From positions 1-13,028 of the forward strand of contig BBFD01000095.1 in the NCBI GenBank assembly GCA_001313065.1: a DNA stretch of 13,028 nt, written 5' to 3'. This document shows positions 1 through 9,679 of this stretch, in pieces. Origin of the DNA: Silvimonas sp. JCM 19000. GTDB lineage: Bacteria; Pseudomonadota; Gammaproteobacteria; Burkholderiales; Chitinibacteraceae. The notes under the pieces are model-generated. The model ran no database searches, was not told the DNA's origin, and saw nothing but the letters and a program-made list of their open reading frames with translations. The translations under genes and the position numbers were made by a program. Within the stretch, counting starts at the first letter, position 1; each line of letters opens with the position of its first letter.

Positions 1-1234
1 CCGCGCCCAGTGCCGCAGTGGTTCGGCGCGCTCTGCCTGGCCGTGGCGCACCAGCAGGGTATACAGCGCACACAAGGCGCGGATATGGAACGGGTTTTGC
101 GTGATGACTTTTTTTTCCAGCGCAATCCGCGCGCCTTCAGCATCGCCGCTCAGTTCCGCCACCGATGCGCGCGAGATTTCCAGTTCTTGCTCATCCAGCT
201 TCGGCTTCAATTCCTGCAATTGCAGTTTGCCGCGGGCATGGCGCGCAACAGCAAATCAATCTGGCCAGATAACGGAAGAATGGCGCGTTATAAAACGGCA
301 TTTCCACATATTGCTTAGGCGTAAAACTCCAATCCGGCGCGCCGCGCATATCCGGCCATTCCGAATAGAAAATCTCCTGCACGGTCAACGATTTATTAGT
401 GCCCAGACATTGCACCAGCGTGCGCGCCGCCTGTTGCACCACTTGCAATGCGTCTTTATGGCTGCGGTCCGGCTCCAGCTGCACGTACAAGTTGGCCAGC
501 CAGTTAAAGAATGCGGCTTTGTCTTCCGGCGCAAAAGCCGGATCGTGCAAGGCGGTCAGCAAATCGGTTTGATGATCCGAGGCCGGGTAATTCAGTTCGC
601 GGATTACATACGGCAGCGGCAGCAAGCGCGCCTTGCCCGCCATCAGCAAATGGAAAGCGTGGCCAAATTCGTTGAATTCCCAGCGGATATCATCGGGAAT
701 GGCGTGATACCACTCCAGCGCCACCGGCGTGCGGATAACCGCATAAAACGGCGGGATAAAGTTATCCATAAACGACAGAATGCGCGACACACTCAGATCG
801 GCCGAGTGCTCTTCCATCACCTTGCGATCGCGCAAGAAGTAATGCACGCGTTCGCCATCGGCCAGATACATCAGGCAGTAACCATGGCAAATGGCGTAAT
901 CGTCGTTCTGCTGCAAAAAGGCCGCGCTTTCGTGCAGGCCTTCATGGGTTAGAAAGTCGTCATCGGTCACAAAGGCCAGATACGGCGTTTGCACCAGATC
1001 CACGCCTTTGCGGATCTTCTGCATGATCGCGCCATAGGCAAATTCCGGGCAGTGCTGATAGCTGACATTGGCATTAGCGTATTGCGCGGCCGCTTCGGCA
1101 TTGCTTTCGGGCGACGAATCCATCACCAACAGCAGGTACGGCATATTGGCGTAATGGCGAATCGCGCGCGCCATAAAGCGCGGGCGATTGTGCGTCAGCA
1201 TCACCAGGGTTAACAGTGGGCCGGTATCGATCAT
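1..1234 (-). CDS. GT-A type glycosyltransferase with helical/TPR-like C-terminal extension (partial, one frameshift)
   Basis: Last gene of the sugar operon, running off the left edge. The N-terminal part begins LTLVMLTHNRPRFMARAI, the opening beta strand of a family-2-like nucleotide-sugar transferase, and carries a DDDF metal/nucleotide motif at residues 91-94 (DxD). It resembles the TIGR00180-type glycosyltransferase domain. It probably moves the sugar made by the upstream genes to an acceptor glycan or protein. The frame is intact to about base 256; there TTTGC on the minus strand seems to have one T too many (AAA at 253-255). In the next frame coding continues without a stop to base 1, giving a helical, Ala/Leu-rich segment (for example NPFHIRALCALYTLL) that looks like TPR repeats. 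No plausible start codon opens that second frame, so I treat both as one protein. The start ATG is 20 bases after the CmcI-like gene, with AGGA 8 bases upstream. The GT assignment is firm; donor and acceptor are inference. Confidence 0.8.
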
Positions 1235-1254
1235 TTAGAATCCTGAGGGGTATT

Positions 1255-2040
1255 TCAGAGTGCGCGTTTCAGATAGCCATCGGGCGCCACCGTTAGCAGC
1301 AATTTGTCTTGAATGCTGCGGTCGATGCTGAATTCGGGGTGTTGCGGCAAAAAGGCGTGCACTGCGGTTTTGGGATTGTCGCCGATATCCCACGGTCGAT
1401 CGGGATAAGACCCGGCGGGCATATCTTCCACAATGGTATCGAAGACCACGCAATAGCTGCCCGGCGTGACCAGATCGGCATAAGCGTTTAATTCGTCCAG
1501 CACATGCGCATGCGTGTGATTGGAATCCAGACACACCAATACGGTTTTATAGCCCTGTGCCAGTTGGCGCACTTTGGCCACGGTCTCGGCGGCAATCGAT
1601 GAGCCTTGCACCATGGTGATCTTGTGCGCCAGCGGATGCGCCTCAACGGCGGCGCGATTATGCGCGCGGATATCGATGTCGATGCCGATCACGTGCCGCT
1701 TGCTGGCCTTGGGGTCGAGCACCGTACCTTGTTCCACCGCCTCGCAATAATCGATCAGCGCCAATACTGATGCGCTGAGTATCAGCGAGCCGCCACGGGC
1801 AATGCCGGTTTCGATAATCAGATCGGGTTTGATCTGCCAGATCAGTTCCTGCATCGCCACCATATCTTGCGGCAACTGGATAATCGGCCGCCCCAGCGCG
1901 CTGAAGTTATAGGTGTATTTATACGCCTGGGTGCGTACCACAAAATCGACGCCCAACTGGTGCATGGCCGGGTCTTGGCCCTGTGCGGCGATATCGCGTT
2001 GGCGTTCTGCTGCAAACTGGGCGTGCAAATCTTCTGCCAT
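1255..2040 (-). CDS. CmcI/cephalosporin hydroxylase-family SAM-dependent methyltransferase
   Basis: An intact 261-residue reading frame. It has the SAM-binding loop ETGIARGGS at residues 77-85, an IGIDIDIR strand at 118-125, LDSNHTHAHV at 171-180 and a following VVFDT acidic end of strand near 201, which together mark the CmcI (PF04989) family. Despite the name, many members beside polysaccharide genes are sugar O-methyltransferases, such as rhamnosyl O-methyltransferases. Here it sits between the N-acyltransferase and the glycosyltransferase, so methylation of a hydroxyl on the finished sugar is the most likely role, acting in the cytoplasm before or after transfer. ATG at 2038-2040 has GGAG about 10 bases upstream. 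The spacing to the acyltransferase is 39 bases and to the glycosyltransferase 20 bases, consistent with one transcript. Family is confident; the methylated position and even the reaction are inferred. Confidence 0.82.
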   Translation of the reverse strand: MAEDLHAQFAAERQRDIAAQGQDPAMHQLGVDFVVRTQAYKYTYNFSALGRPIIQLPQDMVAMQELIWQIKPDLIIETGIARGGSLILSASVLALIDYCEAVEQGTVLDPKASKRHVIGIDIDIRAHNRAAVEAHPLAHKITMVQGSSIAAETVAKVRQLAQGYKTVLVCLDSNHTHAHVLDELNAYADLVTPGSYCVVFDTIVEDMPAGSYPDRPWDIGDNPKTAVHAFLPQHPEFSIDRSIQDKLLLTVAPDGYLKRAL

Positions 2041-2079
2041 TGTGGCGGTCTCCGTGCCTGATGCGTGGCGAGGCGTTGT

Positions 2080-2756
2080 TTAACAATCGCCCACGCTGCT
2101 GTTGTTCAATGCTGCAATATCGCGGGTTTTAAGCACGCGCGCCGGATTACCCACCATCACGGCGCCGGCAGGCACATCTCTGTTGACCAATGCGCCCGCG
2201 CCAATAATGGCCCAATCCCCAATCTTGAGGCGCGGCATGATGGTCGCCCCCGCCCCGATAAATACGCCTTTGCCAATCTGCACCAGGCCACACACATTTA
2301 CGCCCGGGGCAATAAAGCTGGATACACCCACGGTGGTTTCGTGGCCGATCAGCGCGCCCATATGCATGCAGACGTTATCGGCCAGCTGCACGCCCGCCTG
2401 CACGACCACACCTTCGCGCAAATAAATGCCGTGACCCAATTGCACCATGTCCAGATCAATCTGCGGATGGATCAAATTGGCCAGTGCAAAGCCGGCATTG
2501 CGCAGTGTTTGCGTGGTGTTATGCCGGGTGTGGCAATCGCCGGAAATCAGATTTACAAAGTCATAGTCTTGCGGACTAAAGCGCGGCAAAACCTCAAAGC
2601 CGCCAAAAAATGGGCAGGCCATAAAAAATCGGTGCCTGCTTTGGCCGGGTCATTATCAATATAACCGGCAAATTGCGCGCCGGTGGCTTCGCGCACGCGT
2701 TTGAGCATGCGCGGCGATTCCGGATTATTGGCGCCCAATAGCAGGATTTGCTTCAT
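2080..2756 (-). CDS. NeuD/PglD-like sugar N-acyltransferase (left-handed beta-helix), two homopolymer frameshifts
   Basis: The protein opens MKQILLLGANNPES, the Rossmann-like nucleotide-sugar-binding domain of NeuD/PglD enzymes, continues through GYIDNDPAKAGTDF, and ends in hexapeptide repeats of a left-handed beta-helix (VQLADNVCMHMGALIGHETT, VSSFIAPGVNVCG, IGAGATIMP, VMVGNPARVL). The His of GALIGHETT lies where PglD-type enzymes place the catalytic base. These enzymes move an acetyl group from acetyl-CoA to the amine of a UDP- or CDP-amino sugar, which fits the aminotransferase gene four bases upstream. Two runs of six A (2605-2610 and 2623-2628) break the frame. With five A in each, the frame reads GTDFYGLPIFGGFEVLPRF and the gene becomes exactly 224 codons plus stop. 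The start at 2754-2756 was chosen because family homology begins there; an upstream in-frame ATG at 2777 lies inside the preceding gene. Acetyl versus another acyl group is not readable. Confidence 0.85.
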
Positions 2757-2760
2757 CGCT

Positions 2761-3884
2761 TTAATCCGGCAACACACTCAGCAAACACGCCACCACGCGC
2801 GCAATTTGCGGCTCGGTCAGATCGTGATAACTGGGTAGATTAATGGCGCGCTGGGGCAAGTCATAGGCCAGCGTATTGCTGGGCACCGGGCTGAATGACG
2901 GCGTGCTGGATAGCGGGCTAAAAAAAAGACGCGCGCATCGATGTCTTCGGTTTTAAACGCCTGTTGCAAACGTTCGCGCGTAATGCCGGTGGCGCTGGCA
3001 AACACCACCGTCGGCATCCAGTAGCCGTTTTGCGTGTCGGCGGCCTCGGGGTTGATTGCCAGCACGCCTTTGTCCACATACGGCTGCAGCCGTTGCTGGT
3101 AATGCTGGAATACCTCGCGCTTGCGTCGCACCAACTCGTCGATGCGACTGAGTTGGGCGCAGCCCAAGGCGGCTTGCAGGTTGGACATCTTGTATTTAAA
3201 GCCGACTTCGGACGGCCAGAATTGTTTGGTCTCGCCGCGTTTGCGGCCGTGGTTGCTCAGCGTCAGCACGCGCTCGTACAGGTCGGAATCGGACGTGACA
3301 AACATGCCGCCCTCGCCCGTGGTCATGGTTTTGGTGCCATGAAACGAGAACACGCCAAAGCGCGCGCTGGCCCCGGCGCGGCGACCGTGATAAACCGAGC
3401 CGATGGCTTCGGCCGCATCTTCGATCAGCGCCAGGCCATGCTGTTCGGCCAGCGCCGCCAGCTCATCCAGCGCGCACAGATTGCCGTACAGATGCGTTGC
3501 CACAATCGCTTTGGTGCGCGGGGTAATGGCGGCGCGCACGGCTTGCGGGTCGATACACCAGCTATCGGCCAGCACATCGACAAACACCGGCGTGGCGCCG
3601 ACGTGGACGATGGGCGCAACCGTGGCAATCCAGTTGGTGTCGGCCAGAATCACCTCGTCACCCGCACCTATATCCAGCGCGGCCAACCCCATATGCATGG
3701 CGCCGGTGCAACTGGAGGTGGCAAGCGCATGCGGCACGCCCATGCACGCGGCGAACTCGCGCTCAAAACGGTTGAGATAGTCATAGCAATGCTCGCCCCA
3801 GCCATGGGCGGCGGCGTCGGTGGCGTATTGCACTTCCAGCTCGGTGATCGACGGCTTGGTATACAGAATGCGATCCTGGCTCAT
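2761..3884 (-). CDS. DegT/DnrJ/EryC1/StrS-family sugar aminotransferase (one frameshift near the C-terminus)
   Basis: A PLP-dependent enzyme that puts an amino group on a keto sugar, usually from glutamate. Visible landmarks are ATSSCTGAMHMGLAAL (phosphate-binding turn), ADTNWIATVAPI, the LIEDAAEA strand with Asp156 that contacts the pyridine nitrogen, and FSFHGTKTMTTGEGGM with the aldimine lysine at Lys185. The NWIATVAPI and GTKTMTTGEGG patterns resemble C-4 aminotransferases of the perosamine-synthase type, so a 4-amino product is the likely outcome. The T-run encoded by A at 2920-2927 is eight long; six restores RVFFSPLSSTPSF, the usual C-terminal RVFFxPL motif, and a 373-residue protein ending at TAA 2761-2763. 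ATG overlaps the stop of the methyltransferase (ATGA), with GGAGG about 10 bases upstream. Position specificity is inference. Confidence 0.9.
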
Positions 3885-5111
3885 AGCACGCGCACCTCCG
3901 GAATAGCCACCACAAAGCGCCCACCCCATTCGCGGATGATGGCCAGTTGCTGCATCACCTCGGCCTGCAGATTCCACGGCAGGATGATGACGGTATCGGG
4001 CTTGGTCGCCAGCAAGGCCTCGGGCGAGACAATCGGAATATGGCTGCCCGGCAAAAAACTTGCCTTGTTTGGACGCGGCGGCATCGGCCACCAGCGGCAG
4101 CCATTCCTTATTTACGCCGGCGTAATTAAGCAGCGTATTGCCTTTGGCGGCTGCGCCATAAGCGGCGACGGTGCGGCCTTCGCGCTGGCAATCCAGTAGA
4201 AACTGCACAAAATCGGTCCGCACGCGTTTTACATGCGCCTGAAAATCCGCGTAGGCCGCGGCGGTATTCAGGCCCGCCTCTTCTTCTTCGGCGCGCATGG
4301 CGATCAGCGCTTCGGTCTCGGCAAATGCGGCATGGGCGTGGCAGGCGTAAATGCGCAGACTGCCGCCGTGCGTGGGCAAGGCTTCGACGTCATAGGCGCG
4401 CAAACCGGCCGCACCCAAGACGTGTTCCACCGCCAGCAAAGACAGATACGAAAAAATGCTCGTGATAAATCGTGTCGAATTGCGAATGGCGCAACAGATT
4501 AAACAGATGCGGAAATTCAATCGTCCAGGTGCCGTGCTCGGCCAGCAAGATCTTGAAGCCCTGCACAAAGTCGTTGATATCGGGCACGTGCGCCAACACG
4601 TTGTTGGACACCATGAGATCAGCCGCGCCGTATTGTTCGCGCAAGCGGCGCGCGGTTTCGCTGCCAAAAAAAACACTTCTTCGATATTCAGGCCCAGTTT
4701 GCGCGCGGCGGCAGCTGTGCTGGCGGTAGGCTCCACGCCCAGACAGGGAATCCCGCGCGCCTGCACATAGCGCAGCAGATAGCCATCATTGGCGGCCACT
4801 TCCACCACATGCGACTGCGTGGTCAGCCCGAGGCGTTCCACCATTTTGGCCACATAGGCATCGGCATGCGCCAGCCAGCTGCTGCTGGTCGATGAAAAAA
4901 AATACGCGTAATCGGAGCTGAACAATAAATCGTGGCGGGCAAAGTCTTCGGTCTGCACCAGCCAGCAGTGCTGGCACACCTTGACGCGCAATGGATAGTG
5001 GATTTCAGGCTCGGACAATTGCGCCTGCGTCAGATAGGCGTTGGAGGGCGGCGAGAAGCCCAGATCAACCAGATCCAGCTCAAGTTCGTGAGCGCAATGG
5101 CGGCATTTCAT
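3881..5111 (-). CDS. TylC3-type NDP-sugar C-methyltransferase (four homopolymer length changes)
   Basis: The N-terminus has a zinc site, Cys3-x2-Cys6 and Cys46-x2-Cys49, with the family phrase VDLGFSPPSNAYL. A SAM fold follows (VVEVAANDGYLLRYV), then the catalytic YHEHFSYLSLLAVE segment, LPTHGGSLRIYA, and a C-terminal domain with GNTLLNYAGVN, SKQGKFLPGSHIPI and VIILPWN. This is the domain order of TylC3/TcaB9/NovU enzymes, which methylate a carbon, normally C-3, next to the 4-keto group of an NDP-6-deoxysugar. The frame is disturbed at A runs 4895-4902 (8, family spacing wants 5, in frame), 4666-4673 (8, wants 6), 4451-4456 (6, wants 5) and 4053-4058 (6, wants 5). Repair gives 407 residues, the usual family size. 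It overlaps rfbC and the aminotransferase by ATGA junctions, so the three are translationally coupled. C-3 as the site is inferred from the family. Confidence 0.9.
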
Positions 5112-5659
5112 AATGTGATTCCGTCAAAATCCGGCGATAGCAAAGGGTTGGCCTGGTCGCGGGCCGACAATTCGGTAATGGGCAGCGGCCAAGCAATGGC
5201 CGCACGCGGGTCGTCGTAGCGCACCGCGCCTTCCAGCTCGGGCGTATAAAAAGCAGTGTGCAGATACAGCATCTGCACGGCATCGGATTGCGTCTGAAAA
5301 CCGTGTGCGCATCCGGGCGGAATCAGCAAGGCCCGATCATGCTGGCCATCCAGCAATTCGGCGTGCCATTGCATAAAGGTAGGCGATCCACGGCGCAGGT
5401 CGAGAAACACATCCCATACCTGGCCGCTGAGGCAACGCACGATTTTGAGTTCGGCTTGCGGCGCATGCTGAAAATGCAGGCCACGCACCGTGCCCTGGCG
5501 CGCGCTGAAGGAATGGTTGATCTGCACGATATGCTGGCCACCCAGCCAGTCGCCCAGTTCGTCTTCGCCATACCAGCGGCCGAAACTGCCACGCGTATCG
5601 CCACGGCGCTCGGTGGTCAGCAGCACTGCCCCGGCAATCGGCAACGGCGTAATCAGCAT
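5108..5659 (-). CDS. rfbC: RfbC-like NDP-4-keto-6-deoxysugar 3,5-epimerase
   Basis: An intact 183-residue cupin protein of normal family length. GTVRGLHFQ contains the catalytic His of RmlC-type epimerases, HGFQTQSDAVQMLYLHT the second part of the barrel, and FYTPELEGAVRYDDP the C-terminal signature with the Tyr and DDP residues. Family members invert C-3, C-5 or both on an NDP-4-keto-6-deoxyglucose. No rmlA/rmlB genes are nearby, while a CDP-glucose dehydratase lies directly upstream, so the natural substrate here is probably CDP- rather than dTDP-linked. Some relatives invert only one carbon, which sequence alone does not settle. It starts 3 bases after the rfbG stop and its TGA overlaps the ATG of the methyltransferase. 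The symbol is the family symbol and does not imply rhamnose synthesis. Confidence 0.88.
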   Translation of the reverse strand: MLITPLPIAGAVLLTTERRGDTRGSFGRWYGEDELGDWLGGQHIVQINHSFSARQGTVRGLHFQHAPQAELKIVRCLSGQVWDVFLDLRRGSPTFMQWHAELLDGQHDRALLIPPGCAHGFQTQSDAVQMLYLHTAFYTPELEGAVRYDDPRAAIAWPLPITELSARDQANPLLSPDFDGITL

Positions 5660-5662
5660 GGC

Positions 5663-6733
5663 TTACTGCGCCCACTCGATGCCCGCCGCGCGCGCATCGT
5701 CGAGATAGGTTTGCAATTGCAGCGCCGACAACACCTGGCCTTGCTGCCAGGCCTGATACCACTGCGCGGTATGCGCCAGCGTTTGCGCCAACGTCCACAC
5801 CGGTTTCCAGCCCAGGCCCTGGCGCAGGCGCGAAGAATCCAGGCGCAAGGCGTTGGTCTCGTGCGCCTCTGCGCCGATCTTGCGCCATTGCACTTGCGGC
5901 CAGTGGCTTTGCATTTGCGTCAGCACATCCTGCACTGCGGCGATATCGTCATCCGACGGCCCGACATTCCACGCCGAAGCCACCGCGCTGTTTTCTTGTA
6001 GCAAATGCTGGCCGATCAGCAGATAGGCGCTCAGCGATTCCAGCACGTGTTGCCACGGGCGGATGGCCAGCGGATTGCGGATTTCGACGGCCTCGCCACT
6101 GGCTGCGGCGCGCGCGATATCCGGTATCAAACGGTATTGCGCCCAATCGCCGCCGCCGATCACATTGCCTGCGCGCGCGGTAGCGATATACAGCGGCGGC
6201 ATACCCGGCCGCACGGCAAAGCTGGCGCGATAAGACGCGGCCACCAGTTCGGCGGCGGCTTTGGAGGCGCTATACGGATCATGCCCGCCCAAAGCGTCGA
6301 TCTCGCGATAGCCCCACGGCCATTCCCGATTCTCATAGCACTTGTCGGTGGTGATCACGACCACGGCGCGCACCGAAGGCAAATGGCGCGCAATCTCCAG
6401 CACATTGGCCGTGCCTTGCACATTGATTTGCCAGGTGGACAACGGGTCTTGATACGAAGTCAGCACCAGCGGTTGCGCCGCCAGATGGAACACGATTTCC
6501 GGCGCGGCGGTGGCCATGGCGTGGCGCAGCGCTTCCACATCGCGGATATCCGCCAGCGTTTGCGCATGGCCCAGGCCCAGCACGTGGCTGTGCGCGTGGT
6601 CGGGCTCCGCTGGCAAGCTGTAGCCGTGCACTTGCGCGCCCGCCTGTTGCAACCATAAAGCCAGCCACGAACCTTTAAAGCCCGTATCGCCAGTCACCAA
6701 TACCGACCGGCCGCGATAAATGTCATTAAACAA
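5663..6733 (-). CDS. rfbG: CDP-glucose 4,6-dehydratase
   Basis: An intact 356-residue short-chain dehydrogenase-type protein. The N-terminus GRSVLVTGDTGFKGSWLALW has the NAD-binding loop and the GFKGSWL phrase typical of RfbG/DdhB. TTDKCYENREWPWGYRE and the catalytic YSASK (Tyr-x3-Lys) follow, then ARAGNVIGGGDW and the RPWQHVLESLSAYL segment. It converts CDP-glucose to CDP-4-keto-6-deoxyglucose using bound NAD, feeding all later enzymes of the operon. Family homology begins so close to the preceding stop that the start is best placed at TTG 6731-6733, five bases after the rfbF TAA; the nearby ATG at 6722-6724 is out of frame. A TTG start and no clear ribosome site suggest translation depends on coupling with rfbF. 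This is one of the few long genes here without A/T runs of five or more, and its frame is undamaged. Confidence 0.94.
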   Translation of the reverse strand: MFNDIYRGRSVLVTGDTGFKGSWLALWLQQAGAQVHGYSLPAEPDHAHSHVLGLGHAQTLADIRDVEALRHAMATAAPEIVFHLAAQPLVLTSYQDPLSTWQINVQGTANVLEIARHLPSVRAVVVITTDKCYENREWPWGYREIDALGGHDPYSASKAAAELVAASYRASFAVRPGMPPLYIATARAGNVIGGGDWAQYRLIPDIARAAASGEAVEIRNPLAIRPWQHVLESLSAYLLIGQHLLQENSAVASAWNVGPSDDDIAAVQDVLTQMQSHWPQVQWRKIGAEAHETNALRLDSSRLRQGLGWKPVWTLAQTLAHTAQWYQAWQQGQVLSALQLQTYLDDARAAGIEWAQ

Positions 6734-6738
6734 CGCGG

Positions 6739-8279
<1,541 letters not shown>

Positions 8280-8320
8280 GGACTTCTCCTGCAGAGCCAG
8301 GCGGCAATCGCCCGGAATGT

Positions 8321-8326
8321 ATTATC
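8321..8326 (-). promoter_or_regulatory. Possible -10 element for the phosphorylase and sugar operon
   Basis: The minus strand reads GATAAT, five of six matches to TATAAT, 42 bases before the phosphorylase ATG and just after the galU terminator. No convincing -35 hexamer sits 16-18 bases upstream, so this would be a weak or activator-dependent promoter. It is offered because the strong terminator upstream means the operon needs its own start. Confidence 0.3.
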
Positions 8327-8350
8327 TTTATCGGCTCATACGCCGCCATC

Positions 8351-8395
8351 TTAAAAAAAAGAAAATGAGGCGACACCAGAGATGTCGCCTCATTT
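8351..8395 (-). terminator. Intrinsic terminator of galU
   Basis: A perfect 13-bp inverted repeat, AAATGAGGCGACA at 8363-8375 and its complement at 8383-8395, with a 7-base loop. On the minus strand it is followed by TTTTCTTTTTTTT (complement of 8353-8365). It lies 41 bases past the galU stop and before the phosphorylase, so it closes the galU unit. The T tract is on the minus-strand side, which fixes the direction. Confidence 0.9.
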
Positions 8396-8407
8396 ATTGT
8401 AATCAGC

Positions 8408-8424
8408 GCCGCAAACGCTGCGGC
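8408..8424 (-). other. Small extra hairpin in the galU 3' region
   Basis: GCCGCA and TGCGGC form a perfect 6-bp stem with a 5-base loop, directly between the galU stop and the main terminator. There is no U-tract after it, so it is not itself a terminator. It may stabilise the mRNA end or be chance. Confidence 0.35.
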
Positions 8425-8435
8425 CTTCTACTTTT

Positions 8436-9324
8436 TTAAGCAGCCAGCGAATCAATCTGGCCACGCATACGCAGATATTCCGCAAATTCCGCGCCCACTT
8501 CCGGGTGTTTCAAACCCAGTTCATAAGTGGCTTTCAAAAAAGCCGAATTTGCTGCCGCAATCGTAACGCGTGCCTTTAAGGCGATGCGCCAGAATATGCT
8601 GTTCTTGCATCAGCGCAAAAATGCCATCGGTAAGCTGGATTTCGCCGCCTTTGCCCGGTTGCACATGTTGCAGATGATGGAAAATACGCGGCGTCAGAAT
8701 ATAACGGCCAACCACAGCCAGATTGGACGGCGCTTCTTCTGGCTTGGGTTTCTCAATGATGTTGTTGATTTTCAGGCGGTTAGGCGCGCTGTTATTGATT
8801 TCAACAATCCCGTAAGAACCGGTGTCTTCGTGCGGCACCTGTTCCACGCCCAGCACCGAACAATGCGTATCGTCGAACAGATCGACCATCAGCTTGAGTT
8901 CGGAGGTGGCACCATCAATCAAGTCATCTGCCAGGATGACGGCAAACGGCTCGTCACCCACGGCTGGTTTGGCGCACAGCACGGCGTGACCCAGGCCCAA
9001 CGCTTCGGGCTGGCGGATGTACACGCAAGTCACGCCCTTGGGCAGCACATTGCGCACGATATCCAGCAGCTTTTGCTTGTTCTTGGCGGCCAGTTCGCTT
9101 TCCAGCTCATAGGCCTTGTCAAAGTGATCTTCGATCGAGCGCTTGTTGCGGCCCGTGATAAAGATCATTTCGGTCACACCGGCGTCCAGCGCTTCTTCCA
9201 CGGCGTACTGGATCAGCGGCTTGTCGACAATCGACATCATTTCTTTCGGGCTTGCCTTGGTGGCGGGCAGAAAGCGGGTGCCCATACCAGCGACAGGAAA
9301 GACTGCCTTGCGAATTTTTTGCAT
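8436..9324 (-). CDS. galU: UTP-glucose-1-phosphate uridylyltransferase (one frameshift near the C-terminus)
   Basis: Makes UDP-glucose from UTP and glucose-1-phosphate, the same substrate the CDP-sugar operon draws on. The N-terminus [20 protein letters not shown] holds the nucleotide loop, followed by [30 protein letters not shown], the metal-binding LADDLID, and [12 protein letters not shown]. The C-terminal GTRYDCGSK is intact, but A6 at 8536-8541 shifts the frame. Five A restore [14 protein letters not shown] and the final [11 protein letters not shown] with TAA at 8436-8438, giving 295 residues, the family size. The ATG at 9322-9324 is supported by AAGGGG six bases upstream and by family alignment. 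The frame is also open upstream into the HTH segment described next, with no stop between them. The transcript ends at the hairpin terminator downstream. Confidence 0.94.
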
Positions 9325-9510
9325 TCCAAACCCCTTAACGTATTGACCTGAATCCAGCAAGCCCAAGCGCATTGCCGCGCCCGTCACCTGATCCGTCTGT
9401 CTTTGCAGCAACTCGTCCGGCCATTGCGAAACGGCAGAACGACCGACTCCCAAGGCGTCGGCAAGACGGGACTGGCTTCCAAACAGGCGGATGGCATCGG
9501 TTTTGCGCAT
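9325..9510 (-). CDS. Small Cro-like helix-turn-helix regulator, reading frame continuous with galU
   Basis: Sixty-two codons from ATG 9508-9510: [20 protein letters not shown] begins it, and residues 14-30 ([17 protein letters not shown]) are a clear helix-turn-helix of the P22 Cro-like family, whose members are about 60-75 residues and often start with KxDAIxxFG. The frame has no stop before the galU ATG, so as written it could encode an HTH-GalU fusion, an N-terminal extension, or a separate regulator whose stop codon was lost by a one-base error: a TAA at 9335-9337 is available in a neighbouring frame. The start has no good ribosome-binding site. Two palindromic sites lie just upstream (9519-9534, 9570-9585), fitting an autoregulated repressor. 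The HTH call is good; independence from galU is unresolved. Confidence 0.68.
9331..9336 (-). promoter_or_regulatory. Ribosome-binding site of galU
   Basis: The minus strand reads AAGGGG with six bases to the ATG at 9322-9324. It decides that galU can be translated from its own start although the frame is open further upstream. Confidence 0.7.
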
Positions 9511-9518
9511 TGCGGCAT

Positions 9519-9534
9519 GTTCAATGAGTTAAAC
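9519..9534. promoter_or_regulatory. Operator-like palindrome 1
   Basis: GTTCAATGAGTTAAAC is an imperfect palindrome: GTTCAA against TTAAAC, one mismatch in six arm positions. It shares the GTTCAAT left half with the site at 9570-9585; the two centres are 51 bases apart, about five helical turns. It lies directly upstream of the HTH start codon. Binding by that HTH protein is inference. Confidence 0.45.
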
Positions 9535-9569
9535 AACGACGTCAAGCGGGTTTTCGTTCTCCGGCCTGA

Positions 9570-9585
9570 GTTCAATAAAATGAAC
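9570..9585. promoter_or_regulatory. Operator-like palindrome 2
   Basis: GTTCAATAAAATGAAC has perfect 5-base arms (GTTCA/TGAAC) around an AT-rich 6-base centre. It lies between the proposed -10 element and the HTH gene, where a bound repressor would block transcription start or passage. Confidence 0.45.
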
Positions 9586-9605
9586 GTCGCTGCATGAATG
9601 CACCG

Positions 9606-9635
9606 ATAATTACACAGGCCATAAGCATTTGACAA
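9606..9635 (-). promoter_or_regulatory. Probable sigma-70 promoter of the HTH-galU unit
   Basis: On the minus strand TTGTCA (9630-9635, five of six to TTGACA) is followed after 18 bases by AATTAT (9606-9611, four of six to TATAAT). Transcription would start near 9598 and leave a leader of about 90 bases holding both operator-like palindromes. Confidence 0.45.
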
Positions 9636-9679
9636 CAGGTAGACAGAAAAAAATATTTATGTAGTAATGCTGCTCACGG

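Noticed and set aside
101..952. Long plus-strand ORF opposite the glycosyltransferase
   Set aside because: It is antisense to a gene with clear family motifs, has no recognisable domain and no ribosome site; its Arg/His/Gln-rich composition is typical of a shadow frame in GC-rich DNA.
2964..4199. 411-codon plus-strand ORF
   Set aside because: It lies antisense to the aminotransferase and methyltransferase, whose catalytic motifs are on the minus strand; no family resemblance is seen.
2605..4673. Programmed frameshifting or phase variation at poly-A/T runs in surface-sugar genes
   Set aside because: Switching by homopolymer tracts is known for surface-glycan genes, but the same pattern hits ligA and galU, several genes need multiple simultaneous changes, and non-A/T losses occur too. 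A technical cause is simpler.
9629..9660. Perfect TTGACA on the plus strand with AT-rich DNA following
   Set aside because: The spacing to TATTTA is 19 bases and no plus-strand gene follows; the same bases serve better as the minus-strand -35 element of the HTH-galU promoter. An antisense RNA into ligA cannot be excluded but is unsupported.
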